Assembly: GCA_947000775.1 (NCBI GenBank)
Contig: CAMQGK010000638.1
Coordinates: 28,531,001 to 28,595,000, forward strand
Origin: Pterois miles
Lineage: Eukaryota > Chordata > Actinopteri > Perciformes > Scorpaenidae
DNA: 64,000 bases
Direction: 5' to 3'
A program made the translations under genes and the position numbers. The notes beneath the pieces were generated by a model. It was not told the origin of the DNA and did no database searches. It saw nothing but the letters and a program-made list of their open reading frames with translations. Shown in pieces: positions 28,441 through 41,551 of the stretch. Every line of letters begins with the position of its first letter. Positions within the stretch are counted from its first letter, which is position 1.

Positions 28441-29454
28441 TTGCTGTGGATGGGTTTACGTTATAATTAAAGGAACACCCGGTGCGTTTATACCAGAGCT
28501 GTGGTACCAAACGCCAACGGCCGTGACAAAGCCTCTGTATTCGACGCCCTATGAATGAGAACGGGCTGGTGTTAAAGGATCAACAACAAGCGGTTGGTAA
28601 CATACAATTTATTACAAAACACAAACATAGAAAAATCTGATTGTTCTGGAAGTTCTCTAATGTCCTCGTATCAAATCAAAATGTAATTTATGTGATATTT
28701 TAAACCTTTAACGTATAGCCATAACTCTAAAGGTGCTCATAAAACCATTTCTCTGTCTGTTTGCAGCCTTTCATCCATCATATTGCATGTTTTAAATGAT
28801 TCATTCAAACACTTCCTCAGACTTTTAATTTGACAGGGCTTCCTCCTTGTGTGCTGACCTGTGCCGACGTGTGAATTCAAACTGGTTTATTGAGAAGTAG
28901 AGCTCATTATTTAACTTCCTTCCTCTCAGGATGATAAACTGATAAGTGCTGTTTGTTGACAAAGTGCTGCTGTTCGATTCACAGTGAAACTCTGTGAAAT
29001 ATTTTACAGATCAAATAAAAAAACAGAGAAAGAAGAAATCCCGTTCTCTTCTTTCTGTGCATTTCATCACATATAATACAACGTGAGTGTAACAGCAGGG
29101 GGAGCTGCTGGTCCACCGTCACACTTCAATATAAATAAAGTGAGGGTGGATTTATGGAAGTTCATTAACGACAAATATGGTTTTGCAGGTAAAACCTGAT
29201 GTGTCAGGTTCAGGTGTTCTACTGCAGTATAACAAGTGTTATTGGAAAAGCTCCAGTAATAATGTTGAGAACTTTTCATGACAAAAACACATCAGCTAAG
29301 AAGCAGGAGGAGAGAAACCACACAACATCGAGCCAAACAGAAAGAAGTATTTCACTGCTGGAAAGTTCATCTATGCAGTAGACATGATGACCACAGGACA
29401 CAGAGGAAAACCTACAACACCCAGAATGCACTGGGCTCACCAAAAAACATATGT

Positions 29455-29975
29455 TGCCAAGAAAGTCAATAGTTGGTTCTGTGTCAACATCAGCGCCCAG
29501 AAGCAGAGCTACACCTCTGCCAGTAAAGCATCTGCCGACAAGGAGCCTTACAAAAGTAAAACTACATTATTTCTATCCTATTGTCATATCTATATCATAT
29601 CTACTGAAATGTCCTGTATTGAATAATAAAATATTATAATAAACATTCTCAGTCCAAAATGGTGGCAGCAGCTGTTGTGTTAAAAAAAAAAAAAAAAAAA
29701 AATACACGCCACAGTTTTGTCTCTTTGTTTCTATATTCTTTGACGCGATCCATGACAGATTAAAAGTTGTATCTTCAGATTTATCCTCATTACTGTCCAC
29801 ATGTTTGGCTCCTTTCTGAGTTCAGAGGATAAAAACTTGAAATAAACGCCGTACTGTGGAGGTGAGACAGGTTGTTTCCTGTCGTGTAAATTCCTCCTGG
29901 ACTGAAATAAACATGGCGCCCGAGGCATCCGTCACTTCCTCCTCTCTGCTCCCGTCAACACCTGCTGGCAGTTGG
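29455..29975 (+). mobile_element. dispersed repeat, long copy 2
   Basis: The second ~550-bp copy of the element at 27355, about 2.1 kb away, same orientation. It carries an A18 run near 29682-29700 that is absent from copy 1. Confidence 0.75.
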
Positions 29976-31302
29976 TGATACTGACGACTTTTAAATATAA
30001 TACAAGTTTTCAGTCAAAATGGCGACAGTGGCTGTTGACAAAGAAACACTGGAGATTCGTCTCTTCATTTCTATCCTGTTTGGTGCTCCTCCCCTGTGCT
30101 GCTCTTAAATATTGTTGGTAAAGTGTTTTCCGTTATTTCAGCTTGCTGAAGTAGAACCTTTCTAAAGATCCTGACTCTCCAAGTTCGTTGGACAGATCGG
30201 TGTCTTCAATGAGCGTCTAGTTTTTGTAGTGTGTCCCTCACTGTTGACTCTAGTCTGTCTGAGTTTTTTTCAGCCAATTCAGCAGCTTGTCGGTGGGGAA
30301 AATCCCTCTGATTGGCTGTTCAGCTTAAAATCAATCAGTGCACAAGAAGAGAAAAGGAAGTGAGGAAAGTTGACGAGTAAAGTCAAGAGGACGCACACAG
30401 ACGACTCTTTTCATCTTTTACCTTCATCTCCTCTGGCTGTTCTAACATCTGGAACATCTGGAATAAAGCTAAGCAGTGAGTGAGAGTAGTGTGAGAATGG
30501 TCAGCAACACTACTTTGTTTCATGTACGTATCATAATAGCTTGTATAGCCGCCGTCCTCGCTCTTCCTGTTTCTCTATTTGAATGATGAACACAGACTGC
30601 CGCCTCCTGCTGGTGTGGAAGGTTATTTCCTCTCACACAGGCGCAGAGCAAACGTGCTAACCGGCCGTCGGCTGTCGTCTTTGCGGTGTGTTCGAGTGCA
30701 ACGTGTCGGCCAAAACAAAGGAGATGTGAGGTGACGCAACAGTCGGCTTTCATTGCAGCTGGTTCTTTAATGTTGGGTCAATAGACAACGTCTGTTTGTT
30801 ATTGACTATGGTGTCAACCTGTGTTGTTCTTGTGTTGTGTTGTTGTGTTGGTGCATGAAGTGGAAGAGGAAGCACAGTGGTTGTGGAGGGAATTAGCTCT
30901 GGATCTTTTACTGGCATTTGATAATATGTAGAATCCAAAATATGGAGAGAACGACAATATGAACCATGTCAAAACTTCAGAGTTTTTGTCTCTATTTCAA
31001 ACCGGGGGGCTACGAACATTATATTTATATTCTCTCAAATAGAGAACGCAAAGAAAAAAATCAAAGCTAAGAGTCGATGTTTAGTAAAAGTACTCAAAAG
31101 GTCCCATATCAGTATTATCAGCAAAATGTGGGTTAAAGTATCAAATGTAAAAGTAATGATTGTTACCTCTCAGTGTTTCACTTTTATAACCTCAAATCAA
31201 GCAATCTGATTGGTTCATAGCTGTGACATAATAATCACACACCACAGCTATGACGTCTAATTCTTTTGCACTTTCAGTGTCACGCTGCGTCTGAGACAAA
31301 AA

Positions 31303-31661
31303 TGTTCCATAGCAACCGCCATTCCATAGCAACTACCGTTCCATAGCAACTGCTGTTCTATAGAAACCGCTGTTCCATAGCAACTACCGCTCCATAGCAA
31401 CTACCGTTCCATAGCAACCGTTGTTGTATAGAAACCGCTATTCCATAGAAACCGCCGTTCCATAGCAACCGCCGTTCCATAGCAACCACAGTTCCATAGC
31501 AACTACGGTTCCATAGCAACCACTGTTCCATAAGAACCACCGTTCCATAGCAACCACTCTTCCATAGTAACTGCCGTTCCATAGCAACCGCTGGTCCATA
31601 GCAACCAAAGTTCAATCGCAACTACCTATCCATAGCAGCCACCGTTCTATAGAAACTGCTT
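31303..31661. repeat. 16-bp minisatellite (GTTCCATAGCAACCGC)n
   Basis: About 22 copies with small variations. On the minus strand the junctions read GTTGCTATGGAAC, close to the RFX X-box consensus. Open frames across it (Gly/Cys/Tyr-rich) are translation of the repeat. Confidence 0.95.
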
Positions 31662-32007
31662 CGTATGTGCAGAAGGGCCTATTTTGTTGTGAATATTATT
31701 ATTCATCAATAGAAAAACTATTTACTTGGAATGTGTTTCTAACTTTCATATTGACATACTGGATGGTGGTTTTATCATCTTCTATATCTTTAAATAGGCA
31801 ATAGCTGTGTGTTGCTATATTAATGCTAAAATCACGAAATTGAAGTCATACAGGAAGATGCAGAAATTAAAAATTTGCTTAATTTTTAAATTGACTTTGT
31901 TCCTCTCACTCAACACTTTTGTCATTAATAAACTTCCAGATCCATACAGATTATTATCATATACAGTATAAACTGTATATTTAGGACCAAGTATCTACCA
32001 AGTATCC

Positions 32008-32062
<55 letters not shown>
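32008..32062. repeat. (GATA)n microsatellite
   Basis: About 13-14 uninterrupted GATA units. The 5' flank (ACCAAGTATC) and the 3' flank (GATACTTGGT) are inverted copies of each other, so the array sits in a short palindrome. Confidence 0.96.
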
Positions 32063-32064
<2 letters not shown>

Positions 32065-32439
32065 CTTGGTCCTGTTTGGTCTCGTACACTCAGGTAAAGC
32101 AGTGAAACAGTGTGATCACATGTTGAAGAACGAATAAGAAGAGTCTGTGACTGTGAGCTGTGCTGCTAAAACTCTGTGATTGGCTGAGGTCCACCTGTAA
32201 ACCCACGCTGAGGCTCTCGGCAGAGGTCAAAGGTCACACAGGTGACTCCTCCCACCTCAGATCAGGTGACCCGCGCTGGTTTCTGCAGGATCCAACTGAT
32301 CCGACATCAGCTGCAAAACAAAAATAGCAATAAAAGTCGCATTAGTTTACTTTCAACCATCAAGTAGAATTCAAAACTGTTGCTGGTTTCATTTACTGAA
32401 TATATGTACGTATATACATGTACTATATGTATATATAAA

Positions 32440-32472
32440 ACATACTGTGTATACAGTCTATAAATATATAGA

Positions 32473-32545
<73 letters not shown>
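32440..32545. repeat. (TA)n(GA)n microsatellite
   Basis: A (TA)n run followed directly by (GA)n, in an AT-rich context that continues to about 32650. Confidence 0.93.
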
Positions 32546-32547
<2 letters not shown>

Positions 32548-33371
32548 ACTATATATATATAATGTATGTATGTATATATATTAGTTACTTATTAGTAATT
32601 AGTTTTAATGCCACTAATTTATTTAATGTATTATATATACATATGTACATATATAGTCAAAGTGTTTTTATTGCAGTATATTTCTATATTAACCACAGAG
32701 CTGAAGGCAAAGATATTTTCAACAGAACAAAAACTTGCTATTTGTCAGCTTTTATCTGAGATGTGACTCTAAATGTCACACTGATTTATTCTGAGTCATT
32801 TCATCGAAAAAGTGGAGGAAGCAACTCTGCTGGTTTTAGCGGTATGACTAAATCAACCTTTCAGTGTGTCAGAGAACAAAATGAGCTCATTTATCTGTAA
32901 TTACTGTGAATGCTGTATTGCTCTTTGAATCTTTAATCAACTTCAACTTCAAATATTTCTTCCGACACTTTTTGGACTTGAACTACTCCTGCAAACTTAA
33001 AGCTACAGAGACTGTTAGCACATTGGTGCTATGACTTTTCCTGTTTAAACTATTTATACTTTTTAAAATATTAAGCTTTTTCAGATTGTTTTTACAATGT
33101 AATCCAGTGGAGAAAATCTTCAAATCCTCTTAAACTTGCTCCACTTTGAAATACTACTGCTTCCGCGTACTTTTATCTACAGATAGCTTTTACACATTTA
33201 AACTTTAAACTGGTTTCAAGACTCCCGCAGTCACAGACATGTTTCTATGGACTCAGTGGGACTTACACATTTAGCTCTAGATGCCTGGAAGCGACAGCAG
33301 CTCCAGTGTTCGCCCTCATTGAGGCCCATTTTTAATTTTGGCAGGGATCAGAGCAAAAGTTACCAGTTTTG

Positions 33372-34502
33372 GACTTGTAGTTTTAACGGTTGATTCAGCC
33401 TAAATACTGCTTTATGTCCAGGGACTTATAGTTTTAATGGTTGATTCAGCCTAAATACTGCTTCAAGTCCAGGGACTTATAGTTTTAGAAGAAGAAGAAG
33501 AAGAAGAAGAAGAAGATAGTCCTTTATTAGTCCCACGAGGGGAAATTCAATTTTTACACTCTGTTGTTAACTTATACACGGTACATGCAGACCTGAACAC
33601 ACACATGCACAAACATGCATCAATGGAGAGACGGCAGAGTGAGGGGGCTGCTCCTGACAAGCGCCCCGAGCAGTTGGGGGTTTGGTGCCTTGCTCAGGGG
33701 CTCCTCGGCAGTGCCCAAGCGGTAAACCGGCACCTCTCCAGCTACCAGTTCACACTCAGTTCTTGGTCCATGTCGGGACTTGAACCGGTGACCCTCCGGT
33801 TCCCAAGCCAACTCCCTACAGACTGAGCTACTGCCGCCCCCGAAAGGATGAGGTCCCACCGAGATGGTTAATGGTTGATTCAGCCTAAATACTGCTCCAT
33901 GTCCAGAGACTTGTAGTTTTAACGGTTGATTCAGCCTAAATACTGCTTCATGTCCAGGGACTTGTAGTTTTAACGGTTGATTCAGCCTAAATACTGCTCC
34001 ATGTCCAGAGACTTGTAGTTTTAACGGTTGATTCAGCCTAAATACTGCTTCATGTCCAGGGACTTGTAGTTTTAACGGTTGATTCAGCCTAAATACTGCT
34101 TCATGTCCAGAGACTTGTAGTTTTAACGGTTGATTCAGCCTAAATACTGCTTCATGTCCAGAGACTTGTAGTTTTAACGGTTGATTCAGCCTAAATACTG
34201 CTTCATGTCCAGAGACTTGTAGTTTTAACGGTTGATTCAGCCTAAATACTGCTTCATGTCCAGGGACTTGTAGTTTTAACGATTGATTCAGCCTAAATAC
34301 TGCTTCATATCCAGGGACTTATAGTTTTAATGGTTGATTCAGCCTAAATACTGCTTTATTGCCAGGGACTTATAGTTTTAATGGTTGATTCAGCCTAAAT
34401 ACTGCTTCATGTCCAGGGACTTGTAGTTTTAAAGTTTGATTCTGCCCAGACTGCTTTGTGTCTAACAACTTGTAGTTTTAAAGGTTGATTCTGCCTAAAT
34501 AC
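33372..34502. repeat. 51-bp minisatellite, interrupted by a SINE
   Basis: The unit contains GACTTGTAGTTTTAACGGTT and GATTCAGCCTAAATACTGCT, then TCATGTCCAG. About two copies lie before and about 12 after the SINE at 33482-33845. Central copies are nearly identical; the outer copies are more diverged. Confidence 0.95.
33482..33845 (-). mobile_element. tRNA-derived SINE inserted in the minisatellite
   Basis: On the minus strand it starts GGGGGCGGCAGTAGCTCAGT. It has a B-box-like CCGGTTCAAGTCCCGACATG, the central GAGCAAGGCACCAAACCCCC, and ends in TAATAAAGGACTATCTTC followed by (TTC)n. It appears full length. Confidence 0.9.
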
Positions 34503-35689
34503 AACTGACTGACTGTCTCTCTCTGTCTCACTCTCTCTGTCTGTCTCTGTCTCTCTGCTTAGCAACACAGTTGATCTGTCTGATATTCATATAAAGCATT
34601 TCTTCTTTCCGCCTAGTCAGGAAAATTCAAATTTACCACTTTTTCAGTATTATAATTTAGCTTTCAGCTTATCCAGCATTATATTTCAGCTCTTAGATTA
34701 TTTAGATGATGCAGTTTTCTTTCCAACTCTGCACATTTCAACATCAAGGTTTTTCAGCAGTGCAGTGCATTTTCTAGTTATTTCATGATATTAACTTTAT
34801 CAGGAGAGTCTGAGAAGTGAAACTCTGGTTTTTATTCCATCATGATGAATGCAGCGTCCTGATCATCATCTCTGTTGAGGAGAGTTTACATAGAGCTAAA
34901 TAAAACCTGCACATGGTGGATGTTTTATAGACTCATCAGGTCCTATTTAAACCATCGATAGGTCTAAAGGTCATTTAGGTTGTGTCCAACTGTACTTTTA
35001 CTGGTTAAATGGTTCATGATCTGGGTGTAAAGTGGGGTGCAAGAGGCGAAGGGTTGTTATGTTTAATATAAAAAAGTAGTAGTAGACTGCATGTTTTTAA
35101 TGTGTACGTCATCAGATCAGACCAGCGTGGCTGCAGTGCCTCCTGATGGACAAACAACACACGACACAGCAGACTAATGACCTCTGACCTTCTTATGACA
35201 CAGGCCTGTTCATCAGTCACTTTTTTATTTTATATAATATTTTTTTTCACTTTCTATATATGAATGTAGTATATAGACAGTATATATGTATATATGTGAG
35301 TATATACTGTATACTGTGTGTGTTCGTGTGTGTGTGTAACTAGAAAATAAGAAAAATATCCATCTAAAGAAAGAATAATACAAAATCAAAATAATTGTCA
35401 TCTATCAATAAGAAACTTATGAAGCATAATTAGTTTTAACTGCTGTCTTATTCTTAATGTTTCTCATCATGGTGCCATATTATCACAGTTCTTGATACAA
35501 AGAAACTTAGGCTTAGAGTCCACCTAAATATAAATATAAATATAAATATATATATAAATATATATAAAATTAACTGTAAAAACAACATAATATCTTTTTT
35601 TTCCTTCTTGTTACCTTCAAAATACAGAAGAACTTCTTTATCCTGATTCTTGTCCTATTGAACTGTCGTAATATTATGAGAATGAAGTC

Positions 35690-35994
35690 ATTTCCTCCGC
35701 TAAAGAGTCCGTTACCTCCAGGTCTGTGTGGTTCTTTCTTCAGAATAAACTCAGTTTCTTGCTCAATCTTTTCAAGGTCCTGATACTGATGATAATGTGG
35801 AGCTGATGAGCCAGAAGATGAAGTATTTGGTTATTTGTGAAACCTAAACTAAAGAACAACTTAGTACCTACAAAAGATGTCTTTCCTTGAATAATGACAT
35901 TTGTTCCTCCACATGAATTTAAATAAGATCTGATCCATTTTTTTGTATACATTTCAGTAGGCATCACTAATGATGAGATCGATATTCCATTCAA
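35690..35994 (-). pseudogene. transposon-derived integrase-like fragment (N-terminal HTH region)
   Basis: The frame reads FSLGFTNNQILHLLAHQLH, IIISIRTLKRLSKKLSLF, then an in-frame TGA at 35742-35740, then RKNHTDLEV. This matches the N-terminal helix-turn-helix region of integrase-core ORFs common in fish genomes, where an arginine codon (CGA) usually sits at the stop position. The catalytic core is absent. It lies just beyond the 3' end of the C1orf54-like gene. Family assignment is from memory of the motif. Confidence 0.5.
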
Positions 35995-36042
35995 TCAACC
36001 ACATATCATCATGTGACTCACCTGCTGGGTATGTGTCCACCA

Positions 36043-39000
36043 TCACAGTGTGTGGCCTAACTGCTGCATGTTTAGGCTGATCAGGATCACCAGAGTCCAG
36101 ATGAGCGTCCTAATTTCCTACAGACATAAAACACATCGTCAGTTGATCACTTTACACAAATGACAGCTGCTGCTACAGGTATGCATTTTTAACTTTAAAT
36201 TCGATTACTACTTAAATTAAATAACTAGTTAACATGACAATAATGTGTTAACACAAATTATTTTCAGTGCCACTAATTTCTTTAACGCATTAGTGCAACT
36301 CTCGATATTTAGGTTGTAGCTTGTGGCATGTGAGTGAGAACCAGTTCAAATCTGTCCCCAGTAACATTTTCAGAGACTCAGTTCAAATTCAGCCACTTTC
36401 TGTGACACACGCAGGTATTGTTAGTTTTACTTCATAGTTGTTGGACACGAGGCAGTTTGTATCAGAGCTGTTCAGGCAGTAAATAGCGGTGGAAAAAACA
36501 TTTATTCAGTCACAGTGCCATCTAGCAGCCAGCTTCAAAAAAAACACCAGAGTTTCACCTCCGTTCTACTGTTTGGTGAAAGTCAATTGTTCATTCCATT
36601 GCAACATCAACGACATTTCTTTTCCTGAAAAGTAACTCACAGAAAAAAGAAAAAAAAAAAGAAAGAAAAACTAAATTATTTCCATGATATTGCCATGTTT
36701 AATGTCTCTACTGAAATGTCCTGTGTGTGAACAATAATAATATTCTAAATATAATAAGCATCTTCAGTCCAAAATGGCGGCAGTGGCTGCTGTCTATACC
36801 CTTTGATGTAACTAACAAATTCTATTACCATTGTTACCCTTTCAAAATAAAAGCACGCACCTTTATAATGTAATTAGCACAACTTTAAGAAAACACCTAG
36901 AAAAAGGTCAAACGTGAAAACAAAACATTATAGAAATATTCTGAACCATGCTGGAGGTCATTTACAAAGTACATTTACTCAGTATAGACAGTATAGTACT
37001 TCAAGACAAATATATAAAGGGAGATATTAACAGGATTAGAGAGTAAAATAAACATAAGATACAAACGTGATAAAATGGAGGACAAAGAATAGTTTTCAGC
37101 TGGGAACCTCTCCGTGAACTTGGTCCTCTGGTGGATTATACTATCTATTATATACTGTATTACATATTAGATTAGATTTAGTGGACAGGAATGGCTTCTT
37201 GTGTGATTTATTGTTCTTTTGTGAATAATAATAGGAAGAAACACAAACCGACCACAGAAACCACACATCAGGTTTCTGTCTTTTATCCTCCACTTCTTGT
37301 ATTCTTTATTTTCTGTATGACAACAGGCTGAACTCTCAAACCTCACAACAGTTTACAGATTTAAAGTGTCTGATTCAGAGATCTGAGGAGTGTCTGCTTT
37401 CTTCACTTTTATGTGTAATTAGTATAAACATAGACAGAATTCATCTTCTGATCCTCATCAGCTCCTGTAGTTTCTGATATTAAAACTAATACGCGGTGAA
37501 ATGGAGAGACACTGCAGCAAGGACTTAAGCCTTTGGCACATTGGTTAAAATTTTTGTTTAACTTTGATGTAACTGGTTTAAATTATTGTTTAAGGTAATA
37601 TAGTTCAGTGTAATGAGCTCAGATTGTTCAGTAAATTTATTTTTCTTACCAGAGAAACAGGAAGTGATGCGGCGTTGCGATCATCGTCCACGTCCTGCTC
37701 TGTGGTTCTTCGAGTTGTTGCCATGGTAACAGTCACATCTTCTTCCTCCCGCTGACCCCCTGTGTCCTCCTCTTCCTCTTCCTCTTCCTCTTCATCAACG
37801 AACTGCTCGCTGAACTTGTCCAGGTCCTCACTGCTGGTGTTACCTGAACGCACCACAGCAGCAGCAGCTTTACATCAACTTTAACACAGATCATTTTCAA
37901 ATATAAAACAATCTGCCCTCCGTGTTGTCTCACAATATGTGAGCTCTGACTTGTGATGATTGTGCGTGAATGTTTACACCCGCATGTGCATGTCCAGTGT
38001 ATGTGATGTACGTACGTCCACAACAATATGAACAGAGATTAATTCTGAAGCTGCCCTAAAACATTGTCTGGACAGAGGTCATTTTAAAACAGACATGTAG
38101 TGTGGATGTAGCCTTACTGTAGAAGCTGTATTCAAAGGTGGCGTTGTAGTCATCATAGTCTGGAGCCGGCGTGAAGTCGTAATACTGAGCCTCAGACACT
38201 GAAAACACAACAGTCATGTTAACATCCATCACACTGAAATATTCAACCATCACATCTCAGAAAGTCTCTTCTGATGGAGCTAGGCTTCAGTTTCCCTCTC
38301 CATCCAGTCTTTGTGCTAAGCTAGGCTAACAGTTTCCCTCTGCTTCCAGTCTTTGTGCTAAGCTAGGCTAACAGTTTCCCTCTGCTTCTAGTCTTTGTAT
38401 TAAGCTAGGCTAACAGTTTCCCTCTCCATCCAGTCTTTGTGCTGAGCAAGGCTAACAGTTTCCCTCTGGTTCTAGTCTTTGTGCTGAGCTAGGCTAACAG
38501 TTTTCCTCTGGTTCTAGTCTTTGTGCTGAGCTAGGCTAACAGTTTTCCTCTGCTTCTAGTCTTTGTGCTGAGCTAGGCTAACAGTTTCCCTCTGGTTCTA
38601 GTCTTTGTGCTGAGCTAGGCTAACAGTTTTCCTCTGCTTCTAGTCTTTGTGCTGAGCTAGGCTAACAGTTTTCCTCTGCTTCTAGTCTCTGTGCTAAGCT
38701 ATGCTAAGCTAAGCTAACAGTTTCCCTCTCCATCCAGTCTTTGTGCTAAGCTAGGCTAACAGTTTCCCTCTGCTTCCAGTCTTTGTGCTAAGCTAGGCTT
38801 ACAGTTTCCCTCTGCTTCTAGTCTTTGTATTAAGCTAGGCTAAGAGTTTCCCTCTGCTTCTAGTCTTTGTGCTAAGCTAAGCTAACAGTTTCCCTCTGCT
38901 TCTAGTCTTTGTGCTAAGCTAGGCTAACAGTTTCCCTCTCCATCCATTCTTTGTGCTAAACAAGGCAAAAATTTTCCCCCTCTTTTTATTTTTTAAAAAA

Positions 39001-41485
39001 ACAAAAATTTTCCCCTTCTTTTATTTTTAATAACAGTTTCCCTCTCCATCCAGTCATTGTGCTAAGCTAGGCTAACAGTGACCTGTCTATGTAATGGGCG
39101 CACAGAACTGAAACATCTGAAAGGATTTATTGAAATATTCCAGTCAAGGTGTGTCTCGTATAGTTGTTTTTCCTCCACTGCAGACATCACAGTGATGTTT
39201 CCATCTGCCTTCATTAGACTCTGACCGTGTTGTGGGTGTCTGGGTGTGTTTAGAGCAGATTCTCTGCATGTTTCCACTTTATTATGAACAGGGTTATTGT
39301 TGTTTGAGGAGGAGTTGCGGGTAAATCCAGCAGACCCTACGGTGAATAAACCACCAGTCAAAACAAGACAAAACAAAGAAAACTGGTCCTCACAAAGACA
39401 CCAGTTAAAGGATCAGTGTGTAACATTCAGGGGATCTATCAGCAGAAATGGATAATAACATTAATAACTTTGTTTTCTTTACTGTATAATCACCTGAAAA
39501 AAATCGTTATGTTTTCATGAGCTTAGAATGAGCCATTTATAGTATATCTACATGCAACACATTCAAACTCCAACTCATCAAATACCTCTGCTTGGTCAGT
39601 ACCCTTCAGCAGAGAGACCGACACAGGGGTTCCCCTCTAGAGTTACTACTGGACAGACCCTGGATGCCATGTCAATACACACTAGTTACATACATAGTGT
39701 CCTTCCATGGGACTGATGATACTAGCGACTCACAGGACTGATGATCCTAGTGACTAACGGGACTGATGGTTCTAGCGACTAACGGGACTGATGATTCTAG
39801 TGACTCACAGGACTGATGATTCTAGTGACTCACAGGACTGGACTAACGGGACTGATGGTTCTAGCGACTAACGGGACTGATGATTCTAGTGACTCACAGG
39901 ACTGATGATCCTAGTGACTCACAGGACTGATGATTCTAGCGACTAACGGGACTGATGATACTAGCGACTCACAGGACTGATGATCCTAGTATAAGGGACT
40001 ATTCTGACTAACGGGACTGATGATTCTAGCGACTAACGGGACTGATGATTCTAGCGACTAACGGGACTGATGATTCTAGCGACTAACGGGACTGATGATA
40101 CTAGCGACTCACAGGACTGATGATCATAGCGACTAACAGGACTGATGATAGTAGCGACTCACAGGACTGATGATCATAGCGACTCACAGGACTGATGATA
40201 GTAGCGACTCACAGGACTGATGATACTTGGGACTCACAGGACTGATGATACTAGTGACTCACAGGACTGATGATACTAGTGACTCACAGGACTGATGATA
40301 CTAGCGACTCACAGGACTGATGATACTAGCAACTAACGGGACTGATGATACGAGCGACTCACAGGACTGATGATCATAGCAACTAACGGGACTGATGATA
40401 CTAGCGACTCACAGGACTGATGATACTAGCGACTCACAGGACTGATGATCATAGCAACTAACGGGACTGATGATACTAGCGACTCACAGGACTGATGATC
40501 ATAGCGACTAATGGGACTGATGATACTAGCGACTTACAGGACTGATAATACTAGCAACTCACAGGACTGATGATCCTAGCGACTCACAGGACTGATGATA
40601 CTAGCGACTAACGGGACTGATGATACTTGGGACTCACAGGACTGATGATACTAGTGACTCACGGGACTGATGATACTAGCGACTAACGGAACTGATGATA
40701 CTAGCGACTCATAGGACTGATGATCCTAGCGACTCACAGGACCGATGATACTAGCGACTAACGGGACTGATGATACTAGCGACTCACAGGACTGATGATC
40801 ATAGCGACTAATGGGACTGATGATACTAGCGACTTACAGGACTGATAATACTAGCAACTCACAGGACTGATGATCCTAGCGACTCACAGGACTGATGATA
40901 CTAGCGACTAATGGGACTGATGATACTTGGGACTCACAGGACTGATGATACTAGCGACTAATGGGACTGATGATACTTGGGACTCACAGGACTGATGATA
41001 CCCCTACATCCCTACCATACTAACACTAATTCATGAGCAATGGAACCAAAGAACGTATATCACTAAGAAGTTTCATTAAGTTTCATTGTAACATCAGCAC
41101 CCAGTAGCAGCACTATGCTTCCTCCATTTTGGACTGAAACACTACTGGCTGCCAGTAAAATGTCCACCTACGAAGTAAAAAACTAAAGTAAAACTACATT
41201 ATTTAAATTTTATTGTCACGTTTAATGTCAGTCTTTTCTTAAACCTAACTACTCTAATTAGTTTTACTCTGAAAAGACTGGAGCGGAAAACTGACACACA
41301 CATTTGTAGGAAAATGCACAAAAAAAGGAAAATTTGTGTTTATGTTCAGGTTAAAACATCTCCTCTTCATCACAGCGTCTGTCAAACAGCCAGAGGGAAA
41401 CTAACGTACAGTTTACTGCTGGAGGACAGTCACAGAGGATTTAACTGGTGAAACATGGAAAACAGAGTTATCAGAGCTGACAGCG

Positions 41486-41551
<66 letters not shown>

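Larger units (their letters stand above)
24700..35689. other. intergenic between the CART promoter and the integrase-like fragment
   Basis: I found no exon that I could support. Contents in order are: TGTGGTCATTTTG-type low-complexity repeats (25080-25140, 26265-26620, 27215-27250), paired ~550-bp repeats (27355 and 29455), a dispersed repeat (28180), a 16-bp minisatellite (31303), (GATA)n and (TA)n microsatellites near 32.0-32.5 kb, and a 51-bp minisatellite with a SINE inside it. CpG content is low. CART enhancers could lie here because this is its upstream side. Confidence 0.55.

Noticed and set aside
39062..39376. 104-aa minus-strand frame with several N-glycosylation-like sites, possibly an extra exon of the C1orf54-like gene
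   Set aside because: Exons 1 and 2 join in phase without it, and no clear acceptor/donor pair of the right phase was found.
39709..41000. Regular 25-bp repeats resembling a CRISPR array
   Set aside because: The units are contiguous with no unique spacers, and the DNA is vertebrate; it is a minisatellite.
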